A DNA stretch of 64,000 bases from Deinococcus roseus (GCF_014646895.1 NZ_BMOD01000006.1:149088-213087); one strand, 5' to 3'. Numbered from the stretch's first letter, positions 1 through 8,693 are shown. Translations and numbers: made by a program. Notes: generated by a model from the sequence alone, not told the origin.

Positions 1-258
1 TCTGACGGCGACCAGGAATTTGAGGTTGTGGGTGAGGGGAGCGAGAGCAGAAGCAGTGATCCAGGCTTCTTCACAACCATACCCGGTGGGGAGGAGTGCA
101 CCATCAAAGCCGAGGGAATCTGCGGCCTGGGCGACGCTCTTGAGGTAGTGAAAATCGTTGGTGCGTTTCTGGTTGCTGCTGCCCAGGTGACGGCCATCGC
201 CGCCGGTGGGAATGAACCAGAAAATCTCTGGAACGTTTTTGGCAGTTTGAGTGGTCAT
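1..258 (-). CDS. ssuD: Alkanesulfonate monooxygenase-like protein, N-terminal part (SsuD family)
   Basis: Only the first 86 codons are present; the gene runs off the left edge. Reading leftward from ATG at 258 the product begins MTTQTAKNVPEIFWFIPT and continues with GGDGRHLGSS and LPTGYGCEEAW, which is the N-terminal pattern of FMNH2-dependent alkanesulfonate monooxygenases. These luciferase-like TIM-barrel enzymes release sulfite from organosulfonates for sulfur nutrition. The start is supported by AAAGGAG seven bases upstream. The gene diverges from the aldo/keto reductase, and repeated AGATTACA boxes lie between them. Family assignment is good; the exact substrate within the bacterial luciferase family cannot be fixed from a fragment. 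Confidence 0.8.
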   Translation of the reverse strand, partial: MTTQTAKNVPEIFWFIPTGGDGRHLGSSNQKRTNDFHYLKSVAQAADSLGFDGALLPTGYGCEEAWITASALAPLTHNLKFLVAVR

Positions 259-332
259 GAAGACTCCTTTAAACACACAGGTTTAAACACAGGGAGGGAT
301 GCTGCCGGTGAAGCACCGGGCGCTTGAGGTGA

Positions 333-361
333 AGGTTAGAGTAGATTACAGAATTTGTCAA
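333..361 (-). promoter_or_regulatory. Predicted promoter of the ssuD-like gene
   Basis: On the minus strand TTGACA (356-361) is followed after 17 bases by TAACCT (333-338). The spacer contains TGTAATCT, the complement of the AGATTACA box repeated near the divergent gene. A GCCGGTG/CACCGGGC hairpin and two TTTAAACACA direct repeats lie in the resulting leader. Confidence 0.5.
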
Positions 362-542
362 CTATTGAACTGGAAAGCTGGCTTTTGAAGGGACCTGAGA
401 TCGAATTTTTTGCGCATCGTCAGCCAGAAAACCCAGATCTAGGTCGGAATTCCAGAAGTTGTACAGAAATCTTCTCTCTGGTACACCTGGATGCCTTGTT
501 GATATATTTTGTAATCTTTACTAGGATTGAAAAGATTACAGA
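343..542. repeat. Three AGATTACA boxes between divergent genes (candidate operators)
   Basis: AGATTACAGA occurs at 343-352 and 533-542, and the inverted form TGTAATCTTT at 510-519. The last two form a perfect 10-bp inverted repeat (510-519/531-540) with an 11-base spacer. One box sits inside the ssuD promoter spacer and the pair sits just upstream of the aldo/keto reductase ribosome-binding site, so a shared repressor or activator is a reasonable inference. The rest of the 259-564 gap shows no gene. Confidence 0.45.
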
Positions 543-564
543 TTCACACCAAAGGAGTTTCACC

Positions 565-1536
565 ATGAGCAAACGCAAATTGGGCACACTTGAAGTCAGT
601 CCGCTGGGCCTCGGCTGCATGGGCATGTCCCAGTCTTACGGCACCACCGACGATGCAGAATCTTTTCGCACCCTGGATCACGCCCTGGACCATGGCATCA
701 ACTTTCTGGACACTGCAGATGTGTACGGCCCACACACCAACGAAGAACTGCTGGGCAAATACCTGCAGGGCAAACGCGATCAGGTGGTGCTCGCCACCAA
801 ATTCGGCATTCACCGCACCCCCACCGAACACTTCGGCATCAATGGCAAACCCGAATATGTGAAGCAGGCCATCGAGGGCAGCCTGAAACGCCTGCAGACC
901 GACTTCATCGATCTGTACTACCTGCACCGTGTGGACCCAAACACCCCCATCGAAGACACTGTGGAAGCCCTGGCCGAACTGGTGCAAGCTGGACTGATCC
1001 GTCACATTGGTCTGTCAGAAGTGTCTCCTGGGACCCTCAGGCGTGCGCATGCAGTGCATCCGATCACCGCCGTGCAAAGCGAATACTCCCTGTGGACCCG
1101 TGACCCCGAAGATGGACTGCTGGCCACCTTGAGGGAACTGGGCGTGGGTCTGGTGGCCTACAGCCCACTGGGACGCGGCTTCCTCACCGGAGCCTTCCAG
1201 AGCCCCGAGGATTTTGAACCCACCGACAACCGCCGCAACCACCCCCGCTTTCAGGGCGAGAACTTTTACAAGAACCTCGATCTGGCCCAGCGCATCCAGG
1301 ACTTTGCCAGAGAGAAAGGGGCAACCCCGGCGCAAGTGGCGCTGGCATGGGTGCTGGCACAGGGGCAGGACATCGTGCCCATTCCCGGAACCAAACGGGT
1401 CAAATACCTCGCTGACAACCTCGGCAGCCTGAGTGTTCAGTTGACACAAGCTGAACTGGACGAACTGGACCGCATTGCACCTCTGGGCATTGCCTCAGGA
1501 GACCGCTACCCGGACATGAGCTCCATCAACCGCTAA
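565..1536 (+). CDS. Aldo/keto reductase
   Basis: A 323-aa NADPH-dependent aldo/keto reductase of the (beta/alpha)8 fold, close in pattern to the AKR13/YakC group that reduces aldehydes and quinone-like substrates. Visible marks are LGLGCMGMS near the N-terminus, LDTADVYGPHTNE with catalytic Asp and Tyr, the Lys in VLATKFGIH, the His in LYYLHRVDP, and the cofactor-binding IPIPGTKR-like segment VPIPGTKRVKYLADN near residue 275. An upstream in-frame extension is open to 355, but ATG at 565 is preferred because AAAGGAG lies eight bases before it and the protein then starts at the usual place (MSKRKLGTLEVSPLGLG). The physiological substrate is unknown. Nearby AGATTACA boxes suggest regulation together with the divergent monooxygenase. 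Confidence 0.88.
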   Translation: MSKRKLGTLEVSPLGLGCMGMSQSYGTTDDAESFRTLDHALDHGINFLDTADVYGPHTNEELLGKYLQGKRDQVVLATKFGIHRTPTEHFGINGKPEYVKQAIEGSLKRLQTDFIDLYYLHRVDPNTPIEDTVEALAELVQAGLIRHIGLSEVSPGTLRRAHAVHPITAVQSEYSLWTRDPEDGLLATLRELGVGLVAYSPLGRGFLTGAFQSPEDFEPTDNRRNHPRFQGENFYKNLDLAQRIQDFAREKGATPAQVALAWVLAQGQDIVPIPGTKRVKYLADNLGSLSVQLTQAELDELDRIAPLGIASGDRYPDMSSINR

Positions 1537-1574
1537 AAGAGACCAGGCAACATTTTTTTCAGGGGAAGGCAGGT

Positions 1575-1580
1575 TAAGCT
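1575..1580 (+). promoter_or_regulatory. -10 box for a leaderless pcp transcript
   Basis: TAAGCT ends six bases before the pcp ATG and no Shine-Dalgarno sequence is present, the arrangement expected of a leaderless mRNA. Confidence 0.35.
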
Positions 1581-1586
1581 TCCCCT

Positions 1587-2228
1587 ATGCGTGTTTTGCT
1601 TACAGGCTTTGAACCCTTCGGCGGGGAACAGATCAACCCCTCCTGGCTGGCCGTCCAGCGTGTCCCAGAACTTCTTCCAGATCTGGACATCGTGTGCCAC
1701 CAGCTTCCCACCGTTTTTGGGGCAGCCCTGCAAGAACTGCGGGTCGCCATTGAGGACCACCATCCCCAGGTGGTGATCTGCACCGGACAGGCCGGAGGCA
1801 GGGTGTCCATCAGCCTGGAACGGGTGGCCATCAACCTGATGGATGCCCGCATCCCCGACAACGCAGGCCAGCAACCCCTGGATGAGGCCATCTTTGAAGA
1901 TGCCCCCAGTGCCTACTTCACCACCTTGCCCATCAAGCGGCTCAGGCAGCGCCTGGCCCGGGAAGGCATTCCTGCAGAAATCAGCTACTCAGCAGGCACT
2001 TTCGTGTGCAACAACGTGTTTTATGGCCTGATGCACGACCTGCAGCTGCATTTTCCGGGTGTGATCGGAGGCTTTGTCCACGTTCCCTACCTGCCCGAAC
2101 AGGTGGCCTCCAGAGGCTGGGAACCCAGCATGTCCCTCTCCACCATCGTGAAAGCCCTGGCGGTGCTGGCAGAAGAATGCAGCAAAAACCCCGAGGACAT
2201 CGCTGCCTCCGGGGGAAACATCTGCTGA
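1587..2228 (+). CDS. pcp: Pyroglutamyl-peptidase I
   Basis: A 213-aa cytoplasmic cysteine peptidase (family C15) that removes N-terminal pyroglutamate from peptides. The length is normal for the family. The N-terminal LLTGFEPFGGEQINPSW is diagnostic. The catalytic triad can be placed at Glu78 (SLERVAINLMDARIPDN), Cys141 (AGTFVCNNVFY) and His165 (GGFVHVPYLPEQ). It follows the aldo/keto reductase by 50 bases but appears to have its own -10 box. Nothing looks truncated or unusual. Confidence 0.96.
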   Translation: MRVLLTGFEPFGGEQINPSWLAVQRVPELLPDLDIVCHQLPTVFGAALQELRVAIEDHHPQVVICTGQAGGRVSISLERVAINLMDARIPDNAGQQPLDEAIFEDAPSAYFTTLPIKRLRQRLAREGIPAEISYSAGTFVCNNVFYGLMHDLQLHFPGVIGGFVHVPYLPEQVASRGWEPSMSLSTIVKALAVLAEECSKNPEDIAASGGNIC

Positions 2229-2248
2229 TTTGGCAGGTGTCCAGCAAA

Positions 2249-2280
2249 GAAAAAATCTCCCCCTCGTCAGGGGGAGAAAA
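2249..2280 (-). terminator. Intrinsic terminator of the 2298-4412 gene
   Basis: CTCCCCC (257-263 of 2 kb) pairs with GGGGGAG (2270-2276). On the minus strand the hairpin is followed by ATTTTTT. It lies between convergent pcp and the surface-protein gene. Confidence 0.75.
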
Positions 2281-2297
2281 GCGCAGCGAAGAGGGGG

Positions 2298-4412
2298 TCA
2301 TTCCCAGGAAATGTCAGGCAGTGTCAAAATCTGCTCAGGAGACAGATCCGAGAAAATCTGGTACTGGATGGTGTACTCACCGGGTTCCACATTCCCGAGC
2401 CTGAAGGTGTTGCCGCTCATTTCTGCATTGATGCCCTTGCTGGTCAGGTTGCTGCGGGTGGTGAAGGTGTCGCTCCTGGGCAGGGCGTCCACCAGGGTCA
2501 GGTTCTTGACGGCTTTCTCTACACTCAGGCTCAGGGTGATGTTGTAAGCCCGACCATCAAAACTCAGGGCTTTCTTGACCCGCACATGGCTGTTTTCCTG
2601 CTTGATGCCACTGATCACCAGGCTGAGGGGGCGCACCTGCACCACGTTGGTGGTGCTCAGGTTGCTGATGTCCAGTGCACCCGTGACATTGCCGTTGGCG
2701 CAGGCTTTTGCCACAAAGGACACGGTGAGCGGGCTGTCTGCAGAGAGGTTTCCTGATGTCTGGGTGGGTACACTGGCGGTGATGCCCTGGGGCAGGGTCA
2801 CGTTCAGGGTGCTCTTGATGGGGTAGGGGAAGAGGGTCCGGGCAATGGCATTGATCTGGGTGTTGCCGCAGAAATCCACCACATCAGGACTGGTGGACAC
2901 CAGCACATCGGTGTTGACCCGGTATTCCAGGGTCACGGTGTTCTCCTGCTCGATCACCACGGTTCCGGTCTGGGTGAAGGTGCTGGATCCGGGAATGTCC
3001 GTGGGAATCACGGTGTAGCTTCCGGGAGGCAGATTGATGCTGATGGGCGTTCTGGCGGTGATGCTGGAACTGCCTGCAGGACTGACCGGAGCATTGGGAT
3101 TGTTTGGGTTGCTGGGATTGTTGGGGTTGTTCGGGTCGCCAGGGTTGTTTGGATTGTTTGGATTGTTTGGATTGTTTGGATTGTTCGAGTTGTTCGGGTT
3201 GTTCGGGTTGCTGGGGATGCTTCCTGAGGGGGGGTTGGTGGTGACCTGTGCGTTGCTGGGAATGCCACTCACCTGGAAGGGGATGCCGTTCAGGGGGATG
3301 CGGTTGTTGCCCAGCACGGCCACGGCATTCACTTTGAGCTTCCCCTCGTTCAGTTTGGCCACAAAGCGGATTTTGGCTGGAGCCTGATCCACACACACAG
3401 CGGTGCTGCTCTGCACATTGCCGGTGCCTTCCACGATGCTGGAACCCACCGGGATGTAGCTCTTGGGCAACACGGGAACAGAGCACCAGTTCTTGTTGTT
3501 GGTGAGGGTGTATCCGGCATTGGGAATGGGCCTGCCCTGGGGATCCACCACTTCCACGGTCACGGTGGGGGTGAGTTTCACTCCGGTTGGGGTGCTGAAG
3601 GGGGGCACAATCCCATTGAATGGAGCGTTGTTGACGGTCAGTTTCAGGTTGAAGGCGTTGGAATACTGGCTGGGTTTTTCGGGGATGCGGGCGTAGATGC
3701 TCCAGGTGCCCAGCAAATCCTGATTGACCTGGAAGCGGTCTGTAGCGCTCTTGCCGTTGTCAGAAGTGGTCAGGCGGTACCGCTTGCCGTCTGGGGCATC
3801 TGCGTAGAGTTCCAGATCTGCATTGCCGTCTCCGTCATAATTGATGATCTCGATTTCCCGACCCAGCATGAAATCCGGCACGTTCAATTGTGCGGCCAGC
3901 ATGTACTGGTCAGGCTTGCCTCTGGCGTTGATGGTGAACTGGTCCGAAAGCAAATTGAGGCCACTGGCCAGACGCAGGGCGTAGGCGTTTTTGCCTTTTC
4001 CTTCGCTGTTGACCTTGAGGGTGTAGGTGCCTGCGGGCAGGGGCGTGCTGATCAGGCGTTCCCAGGTGTGGGCCAGGGTGTTTTCGTATCTGCGTTCAAA
4101 GACTTTCCCATTGGGTCCCGTGAGGGTGATGATCGAGGCAAAAGGCAGGTCTTTGCCGTAAATTTCATCTCCGTAATACCCGGTGGTGGCCCGGCCATTC
4201 ACGTAATCGTTGAGGTTGAGGCCCGGAGAGTACACCTCAAGATTGATGGGCACGTTCTTTTGTTCATCCTGAATCACAAAGGTGTAGGTTTCCCCTCTGG
4301 TGATCCAGCCAAAACCATCTCCCACATTGACCAGGGGCAGGGTGCCTCCGGTTTGTGCCAGTGCCACAGAAGAGCAAATCAAACTGCCGATCAGGAATGT
4401 TTTCAGTCGCAT
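2298..4412 (-). CDS. Secreted surface protein with PNN-repeat linker and Ig-like domains
   Basis: A 704-aa exported protein. The signal peptide MRLKTFLIGSLICSSVALAQ supports the start at 4412; an earlier in-frame ATG at 4484 would put another hydrophobic stretch in front and is less likely. Residues ~20-270 form two related beta-rich halves (YYGDEIYGKD...GTYTLKV...GKGKNAYALRL, then DGDGNADLELYADAPDG...GTWSIYARIPEKPSQYSNAF). The same module opens the 1842-aa barrel protein at 35722. An Asn/Pro linker of tandem PNN units lies near residues 395-440, followed by a DUF11-like or bacterial Ig-like tail ending ILTLPDISWE. There is no clear membrane anchor. The role is probably structural at the cell surface. 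Confidence 0.65.
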   Translation of the reverse strand: MRLKTFLIGSLICSSVALAQTGGTLPLVNVGDGFGWITRGETYTFVIQDEQKNVPINLEVYSPGLNLNDYVNGRATTGYYGDEIYGKDLPFASIITLTGPNGKVFERRYENTLAHTWERLISTPLPAGTYTLKVNSEGKGKNAYALRLASGLNLLSDQFTINARGKPDQYMLAAQLNVPDFMLGREIEIINYDGDGNADLELYADAPDGKRYRLTTSDNGKSATDRFQVNQDLLGTWSIYARIPEKPSQYSNAFNLKLTVNNAPFNGIVPPFSTPTGVKLTPTVTVEVVDPQGRPIPNAGYTLTNNKNWCSVPVLPKSYIPVGSSIVEGTGNVQSSTAVCVDQAPAKIRFVAKLNEGKLKVNAVAVLGNNRIPLNGIPFQVSGIPSNAQVTTNPPSGSIPSNPNNPNNSNNPNNPNNPNNPNNPGDPNNPNNPSNPNNPNAPVSPAGSSSITARTPISINLPPGSYTVIPTDIPGSSTFTQTGTVVIEQENTVTLEYRVNTDVLVSTSPDVVDFCGNTQINAIARTLFPYPIKSTLNVTLPQGITASVPTQTSGNLSADSPLTVSFVAKACANGNVTGALDISNLSTTNVVQVRPLSLVISGIKQENSHVRVKKALSFDGRAYNITLSLSVEKAVKNLTLVDALPRSDTFTTRSNLTSKGINAEMSGNTFRLGNVEPGEYTIQYQIFSDLSPEQILTLPDISWE
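3100..3215 (-). repeat. 9-bp tandem repeat coding for PNN
   Basis: Units close to GGATTGTTT (plus strand) repeat about a dozen times with a few point changes and encode Asn-Pro-Asn on the minus strand. Unit gain or loss would keep the reading frame. Confidence 0.8.
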
Positions 4413-4618
4413 ATGCACCCATCTTAAAGTGTCCGCATACCCACTTTGTAAGAGGGAAAGGCCCAGCATGAGGAAAATGGGCATTCCTTCCCTGTAAATC
4501 AGGGTTTCTGGCTGTCACACAATCAAAAACGCTTTTTGAGGATTGGCTAAAGAATCCATTAAACTGCGCGAATACAACAGATGCTGGCACCTTCAGGGCT
4601 GTGGCCTTTTCACCGGCC

Positions 4619-5083
4619 TCATGGCATCATTTCCTGCCGGATTCGTCCCCCGGAAGCCAGAATCACTTTCAGGGTGCGGCCCTTTTTGCTCAGCACGATG
4701 CTGCCTGCAGCGAAGCCTGTTCCGGTCTGTGCCGGGAAGCCTTCCGGGGTCCAGACCAGATCGGTGGGCAGGTTTTCCTGGTATTGCAGGCCCCGGTAAG
4801 GGGCGGTTTCCCAGCGGTCCAGATGGTTATGCGAGGAGCAACTGCCAGTGTGGTCTGCATCCAGGCAACTCTGGATGCCTGCAGCCTCAAAATGCAGCAC
4901 CACAGGTGTGTTGCGCTTGATGGCTTCCAGCCGGTTTTTTTGCAGAAAAACCTGCAGTTCATTGCCTGCCCGGACCAGCAGCATGCGGTCTGGACTGGTT
5001 CTCAATCCCATGATCAGCAGGGCCACGGCCAGGATGCCCAGCACCGTGAGCATTTCAAGTAAAGTCACACCAGAAGTTTTCAC
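4619..5083 (-). CDS. Type IV pilin-like / GspH-FimT-like pseudopilin
   Basis: A 154-aa prepilin-like protein. The class III leader MKTSG precedes VTLLEMLTVLGILAVALLI, giving the usual prepilin peptidase site after Gly and the conserved Glu at mature position 5 within one hydrophobic helix. The rest (NRLEAIKRNTPVVLHFE...TGSIVLSKKGRTLKVILASGGRI-like) fits GspH/FimT minor pseudopilins that prime type IV pili or type II secretion pseudopili. The start is GTG at 5083; a GGAGG sits almost against it, an unusually short spacing, and a stop codon lies just upstream in frame. It follows ftsK by 82 bases. Assembly partners are not in the window. Confidence 0.75.
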   Translation of the reverse strand: MKTSGVTLLEMLTVLGILAVALLIMGLRTSPDRMLLVRAGNELQVFLQKNRLEAIKRNTPVVLHFEAAGIQSCLDADHTGSCSSHNHLDRWETAPYRGLQYQENLPTDLVWTPEGFPAQTGTGFAAGSIVLSKKGRTLKVILASGGRIRQEMMP

Positions 5084-5165
5084 CCCTCCAGATTTTCAGA
5101 CTGGAAGGGTGAATGTTGTGCGGGTGAGCAGTTTTCAGGGTTTGCCCTGAGGAGGGCAGGGGATT

Positions 5166-8129
5166 TCACTTGCCAAAGAACTCCGGGAGGTCTGCGCTGG
5201 AAATCAGGATGTCCCGTGGTTTGGAGCCCTGGTGTTTGCTGACAATGCCCATGGCTTCCAGCATGTCCATCAGCTTGCCTGCACGGGCGTGGCCCACGCT
5301 CAGGCGGCGTTGCAGGCGGGACACGCTGCCCTGGCCTTCTTCAATGCAAATCTCTGCAGCCTGACGCAGCAGGGGATCGGAGAAATCCATCGGGCCATTG
5401 GCTTTGGGGCCTCCACCCGCTTCATCCACACCATCGAAATCGGTGCCATAAGACTCCCCGAACCAGTCCTCGAAGAACTGGCGGCGCAGGTAGTCGTTGA
5501 TGCGCACGGTTTCGCCTTCAGAGATGTAGGGACCTTGCAAACGCACAGGCTTGACCAGCCCGGGCTGATAGAACAGCATGTCACCCTGACCGGTCAGGCG
5601 TTCGGCACCAGTGTTGTCCAGGATGGTGCGGGAATCGTGGCTGCTGGACACCGCAAAGGCAATGCGGGCAGGCACGTTCACCTTGATCAGGCTGGTCAGG
5701 ATGTCCACACTGGGGCGCTGGGTGGCCAGCACAAGGTGCATTCCGGTGGCGCGGGCCATCTGGGCCAGCCGCATGATGGAGCTTTCCACTTCTTTGGGGC
5801 TGGTGATCATCAAATCTGCCAGCTCGTCAATGATGATCACCATGTAAGGCAGTTCCGGGTCGCCAATCTGACGCATCTTGGCGTTGTACTGTTCCAGGTT
5901 CTTGGCCCCGACCTGGCTCATCATCTTGTATCGCCGTTCCATGTGGGCCACGGTTCCCAGCAGCACCCCGGCGGCATCTGCAGGATTGGTGACCACCGGA
6001 CGGATCAGGTGGGGAATCCCGTCGTAGGGGGTCAGTTCCACCATCTTGGGGTCGATCATCACAAAACGCAGTTCCTGGGGCAGGTACCGGTAGAGCAGGC
6101 TCACAATCAGGGTGTTCACGCACACCGATTTCCCGGACCCCGTGGATCCTGCAATCAAGAGGTGGGGCATGCGGGCCAGATCCCCCACGTACATCTCGCC
6201 ATCAATGCTTTTGCCCAGCACGATGGGCAATTTGGCCTTGGAATCACTGAAAGCCTTGGAGGCAATGGCCGCATGGAAGGTGATGGGTTCCCGTTCAGCA
6301 TTGGGCACTTCCAGACCGATCACGCTCTTGCCTGGAACGGGGGCTTCCACACGCACGCCCCCCACGGCCAGTGCCCGTGCAAGGTCATTGCTCAGGCCTG
6401 AAATGCGGGAAATCTTCTCTCCGGGAGCAGGTTCAATTTCATAACGGGTGACCGTGGGTCCACGGGCAAAATCCGTCACGCGGGCCTGCACCTTGAACTC
6501 AGAAAGGGTCTGGTTGATCAAATCTGCCCGTTCTCTGGCCATCTGGTCCAGAATGCGGCGGTCCTGGTGGGTGTTGGGGATGGGATCCAGCAGATCCGGT
6601 TCGGGCCGGGTGGCAGGAATGGCACCGACCGTGGGCTGGGGGTCCCGCAGGCTGGCTCTGGTCTGCTCGGGTTCCAGAGGGTTGGAGGCTTCGGTGTCTT
6701 TGGTTTCTTCAGGGTCCAGCCAGGGGGCCGGATCCGGGTCAGGCAGGGCAGACGCAGAACGGTTCTGGGTGGGAACAGGAGCAGGCATGGGATCTGCAGG
6801 CACAGGAGTTGGATCTTCAAAAGTGAAATCCAGGCTGCTGAAGTCCAGATCGAATTCCACATTCTCTGCCACTTCATTTCTGGCTGCAGGAACGGCGGGA
6901 GAGCCTTGCAGGTTTTCCAGGCTCTTTTGCCACCAGCCAATTTCACGCAGGGTTTTCTTGAAATTCTGGGTGAGTTTCTTGGCCAGTTCGCTGTCCAGCA
7001 CCAGACCCTGGGCATGGGCGGCCACCTCCACCAGAAAATCCATCCAGGGCAGGAAGATGTCCACCTGCAGTTGCCATGCAGCCACGGCCTTGCTGGTCTG
7101 CTTCCAGGACAGCAAACGGCTTTCCTGCTGGGACAGCACCTGCCTGAGGTGGTGGGATTTCACCTGACCCGAAAGGGTTTTGACGTTCTGGTCTCGCTCC
7201 CGGTTCATCTTGCGGATGGTGTTCAGCAGCTCTGCATATTCCCGGTTGAGCTGGGTGCGGTGCCCTTCCATCAGCTGAGCGCTTTGCAGCTCCAGACGCA
7301 GGGGGCGTTCCAGTTCATGGGGAAGCTCGGGAAGCGGATATTCTTCTTCTTGCAGCTTCTCGGTGATGTCATGGGCTTTCTTGGTGGAGAAATCCTGCAA
7401 CAAATCATGGGTGTTGCTGAGTTCCTCTTCCAGCTGCAGTTTTTCTTCTGGGGTGAAATCCGGGATGTTGACTTTGGCTTTCCTGAGGGTGCCCAGCCAG
7501 ACCTTGAGTTCCTGTGAGGTGGGATACAACCCCATCAGCGCTTCGAGTTCCTGCTCCTGGGCGCGCAATTTGCTGTAAAGCTTGCGCTGCTGGGAATTCA
7601 ATTCGGTGGTCTGGGCAAGACCCATCACCTGGGTGGTGACCAGCCGGAAAAACACAATCAGCAAACTGAATGGAGGAAGCAAAAGCAACACTTCTGCCCC
7701 CAGGGTCAACCCAATCAGGGGAAGCAGCAAACCCCCCCAGCTGATGCTTTTGCGGATGGGCTCGGTGAGGTACCCCAGCCACTGTCCTCCAGACAGCGGA
7801 TCGATGATGTTGCTGGCCAGCAATCCTGAAATGAGCAAGATCACACTGGCGATCACAGGGCGAGAAATGCTTTTGGGGCTCTTCTCCATGAACAACAGCA
7901 CCCCATACACGATGGGGTACAGGGGAATGGCATATGCGGCCCAGCCCAGGTTGTCTTTGAGGTAATCCCGGACAGAGGTTCCCAGTCCTCCGGTGTACTG
8001 ACTGGGAGCATAAATGCACAGCATGCAGAAGAGCGCGACGGCAAAAAGCACCAGCCCGTACACCTCATGGTTGCCGGGATTGACAGGCACTTTCTTGCTT
8101 TTGCTGGCGGATTTTATGCGTTTGGTCAC
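5166..8129 (-). CDS. ftsK: DNA translocase FtsK/SpoIIIE
   Basis: A 987-aa double-stranded DNA pump that clears chromosome ends from the division septum and aids dimer resolution. Four or five hydrophobic segments occupy residues ~20-170. A coiled, charged linker runs to ~440, then a Pro/Glu-rich stretch, and the motor begins near 540. Walker A is AGSTGSGKSVCVNTL near residue 667, Walker B lies in YMVIIIDELADLMI, and QRPSVDILTSLIKVN follows. A winged-helix gamma domain (SDPLLRQAAEICIEEGQGSVSRLQ...) closes the protein. The start is GTG at 8129, with TATTCT six bases upstream (leaderless). Confidence 0.95.
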   Translation of the reverse strand: MTKRIKSASKSKKVPVNPGNHEVYGLVLFAVALFCMLCIYAPSQYTGGLGTSVRDYLKDNLGWAAYAIPLYPIVYGVLLFMEKSPKSISRPVIASVILLISGLLASNIIDPLSGGQWLGYLTEPIRKSISWGGLLLPLIGLTLGAEVLLLLPPFSLLIVFFRLVTTQVMGLAQTTELNSQQRKLYSKLRAQEQELEALMGLYPTSQELKVWLGTLRKAKVNIPDFTPEEKLQLEEELSNTHDLLQDFSTKKAHDITEKLQEEEYPLPELPHELERPLRLELQSAQLMEGHRTQLNREYAELLNTIRKMNRERDQNVKTLSGQVKSHHLRQVLSQQESRLLSWKQTSKAVAAWQLQVDIFLPWMDFLVEVAAHAQGLVLDSELAKKLTQNFKKTLREIGWWQKSLENLQGSPAVPAARNEVAENVEFDLDFSSLDFTFEDPTPVPADPMPAPVPTQNRSASALPDPDPAPWLDPEETKDTEASNPLEPEQTRASLRDPQPTVGAIPATRPEPDLLDPIPNTHQDRRILDQMARERADLINQTLSEFKVQARVTDFARGPTVTRYEIEPAPGEKISRISGLSNDLARALAVGGVRVEAPVPGKSVIGLEVPNAEREPITFHAAIASKAFSDSKAKLPIVLGKSIDGEMYVGDLARMPHLLIAGSTGSGKSVCVNTLIVSLLYRYLPQELRFVMIDPKMVELTPYDGIPHLIRPVVTNPADAAGVLLGTVAHMERRYKMMSQVGAKNLEQYNAKMRQIGDPELPYMVIIIDELADLMITSPKEVESSIMRLAQMARATGMHLVLATQRPSVDILTSLIKVNVPARIAFAVSSSHDSRTILDNTGAERLTGQGDMLFYQPGLVKPVRLQGPYISEGETVRINDYLRRQFFEDWFGESYGTDFDGVDEAGGGPKANGPMDFSDPLLRQAAEICIEEGQGSVSRLQRRLSVGHARAGKLMDMLEAMGIVSKHQGSKPRDILISSADLPEFFGK

Positions 8130-8135
8130 GTCTCA

Positions 8136-8141
8136 AGAATA
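8136..8141 (-). promoter_or_regulatory. -10 box for leaderless ftsK
   Basis: On the minus strand TATTCT is followed by six bases and then the GTG start, with no ribosome-binding site. Confidence 0.4.
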
Positions 8142-8203
8142 GCATGCTGCACACCTTCATGGATTTGAGCATCATGCTTTGGTGAGTGTGATGTGGGTGT
8201 ATG

Positions 8204-8415
8204 GGCAGAAGGCAGAAAGCAGAAGGCCAAAAACACTTCAAAGTCCATGCTCTTGCTGGTTTTCTTCTTTTGTCTGCCCTTTTTCTCAAGCCTAATGAGG
8301 TGCATTCGTGACCCAGCCCAGCAATCTGAACTGGGCTGCACTACTGGGTCATCCACAACAATTCATGGGGATCAGATTGTTGCCTTCAGCCTTCTGCTTT
8401 CCGCCTTCTGCCTGC
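8204..8415. repeat. Inverted heptad-repeat element (GCAGAAR type)
   Basis: The left arm 8204-8228 reads GCAGAAG GCAGAAA GCAGAAG GC. The right arm 8382-8415 is the reverse complement, with units GCAGAAG, GCGGAAA and GCAGAAG. About 150 bases of non-coding sequence lie between. It fills the ftsK upstream gap and is organised like the CTCTCGG-type elements elsewhere in the window. Confidence 0.6.
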
Positions 8416-8421
8416 TACCAT
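8416..8421 (+). promoter_or_regulatory. -10 box for a leaderless small gene
   Basis: TACCAT ends six bases before the GTG at 8428. Confidence 0.3.
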
Positions 8422-8427
8422 AAACCT

Positions 8428-8538
8428 GTGAAAGAGCTGTTCTCCGACCTGTGGCGCATTGCCAAAATTTTCTTCATGTCTGCTGCGGTGCCCGTGGCGC
8501 TGTACTTGCTGCTTTTGTGGGCAGGGGTTCTCAAGTAG
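8428..8538 (+). CDS. Small single-span membrane protein (36 aa)
   Basis: A GTG-started frame encodes VKELFSDLWRIAKIFF followed by MSAAVPVALYLLLLWAG and ends VLK. A short amphipathic N-terminus precedes one convincing membrane helix. Support comes from the -10 box at the leaderless distance and the protein-like composition. I recognise no family. It could be a chance frame, since it is very short and borders a repeat element. Confidence 0.4.
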   Translation: MKELFSDLWRIAKIFFMSAAVPVALYLLLLWAGVLK

Positions 8539-8693
8539 CTGTCAAGCAGGGAAAACCCCAAAAGTGTGACTTGTTAAGGAAAAAGACAGGTTTTTTCCTG
8601 CACAATGAAAACATCAAGGTCCAGGATGCGTTGCAGGGCTCTTCGGTGATCCCCTCGCTTCATCCAGACCCGAATGGTTCAGGGAGGTGGGCT

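Noticed and set aside
355..564. N-terminal extension of the aldo/keto reductase
   Set aside because: It covers the regulatory boxes and ribosome-binding site, and the family starts at the ATG 565 position.
3100..3215. Regular short repeats considered as a CRISPR array
   Set aside because: The units are 9 bp, contiguous, in frame and code for PNN, with no spacers.
5232..6401. A 389-codon plus-strand frame opposite ftsK
   Set aside because: His/Gln/Gly-rich shadow of the conserved FtsK motor domain.
8193..8423. A 76-aa frame upstream of the small membrane protein
   Set aside because: It is made largely from the inverted heptad repeat and has no start signal.
8451..8693. Extended N-terminus of the JAMM protease
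   Set aside because: AGGGAGG directly before GTG 8694 marks the start, and the upstream residues have no domain character.
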